Of a DNA stretch of 6,182 bases, positions 6,086 to 6,182 are shown one piece after another; position 1 is the first letter of the stretch; the number at the start of each line of letters is the position of its first letter. Location of the stretch: NCBI GenBank assembly GCA_963808455.1, contig CAWEHT010000316.1, positions 1-6,182 of the forward strand, in the 5' to 3' direction. This DNA comes from CAWEHT01 sp963808455 (GTDB lineage: Bacteria; Chloroflexota; Anaerolineae; CG2-30-64-16). The notes beneath the pieces are model-generated. The model ran no database searches, had not been told where the DNA came from, and was given only the letters and a program-made list of their open reading frames with translations. Both the position numbers and the translations under genes were made by a program.

Positions 6086-6182
6086 ATGCAACTTGAGGGT
6101 TTTCCCCGTCCCTCAGGAGACAACCGGCGTGGCATGCTCTGGTCAGCCGCGTCGCACCATCCTTCCGGCACCGCCCTCGATT
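6086..6182 (+). CDS. N-terminus of an unidentified protein, cut by the window end
   Basis: Thirty-two codons plus one base are open to the window edge: MQLEGFPRPSGDNRRGM, then LWSAASHHPSGTALD. The start is well supported by the ribosome site and extended -10 promoter just upstream. There is no signal peptide or membrane helix in the visible part; it is polar with several Gly/Pro/His. The opening 'GxPRPSGDNxRGMxWSA...HPSGxALD' gives a loose impression of the N-terminal region of glycoside-hydrolase-like proteins, but this is too short to assign and I offer no function. It is divergently transcribed from the GT-C-like gene, sharing a 170-bp intergenic region. The position just after a strong start makes a real gene much more likely than a chance frame. 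Confidence 0.6.
   Translation, partial: MQLEGFPRPSGDNRRGMLWSAASHHPSGTALD

Noticed and set aside
5629..6171. A 180-codon minus-strand frame overlapping the start of the membrane gene and the intergenic region
   Set aside because: It covers both promoters and runs antisense to the well-supported start at 6086. Its downstream part is an out-of-frame shadow of the membrane gene.
1..6182. tRNA, rRNA or riboswitch
   Set aside because: No cloverleaf, conserved rRNA segment or recognisable riboswitch core was seen on either strand, including the 170-bp divergent intergenic region.

Overview
The window is very GC-rich and its coding sequence is biased to G/C third positions. A multi-pass DUF5671-type membrane protein, a DUF3842-like domain and a large GT-C-like membrane protein together suggest an environmental member of Chloroflexota. 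This is inferred from family resemblance only and is a moderate-confidence guess.

The dominating fact is architectural. Bases 1 to about 5010 form one huge imperfect inverted repeat centred at about 2291.5. Bases 1-2284 (left arm) are a degraded reverse-complement copy of 2299-5010 (right arm), meeting at a perfect 16-bp stem with a 14-nt loop. The right arm carries readable genes. The left arm carries the same two genes in opposite orientation, broken by dozens of indels. Every interval between matching landmarks is shorter on the left: about 2268 nt against 2696 nt overall. Tracts of 39, 40 and 58 nt nevertheless match perfectly, third codon positions included. I read this as a fold-back (template/complement) chimera carried into an assembly from an error-prone long read. 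A decayed biological inverted duplication is the alternative.

Real content from left to right: (1) 1-991, a ruined copy of the 3' half of the membrane-protein gene; (2) about 1028-2290, a ruined copy of the DUF5671/DUF3842-like gene; (3) 2297-3868, the better copy of that gene on the + strand, 5'-truncated at the fold-back point and split over three reading-frame segments; (4) 3895-5915, a minus-strand gene for a polytopic GT-C-like membrane protein of about 673 residues with two frame breaks, converging on gene 3 across a gap of about 26 bp; (5) 5916-6085, a divergent intergenic region with a good promoter facing each way; (6) 6086-6182, the first 32 codons of a + strand gene cut by the window end.

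Only 5011-6182 lies outside the inverted repeat. Its coding part reads cleanly, which fits the idea that sequence quality drops towards the fold-back. No mobile element, RNA gene or defence system is supported. The apparent oddities are mostly explained by the palindrome and by indel errors.
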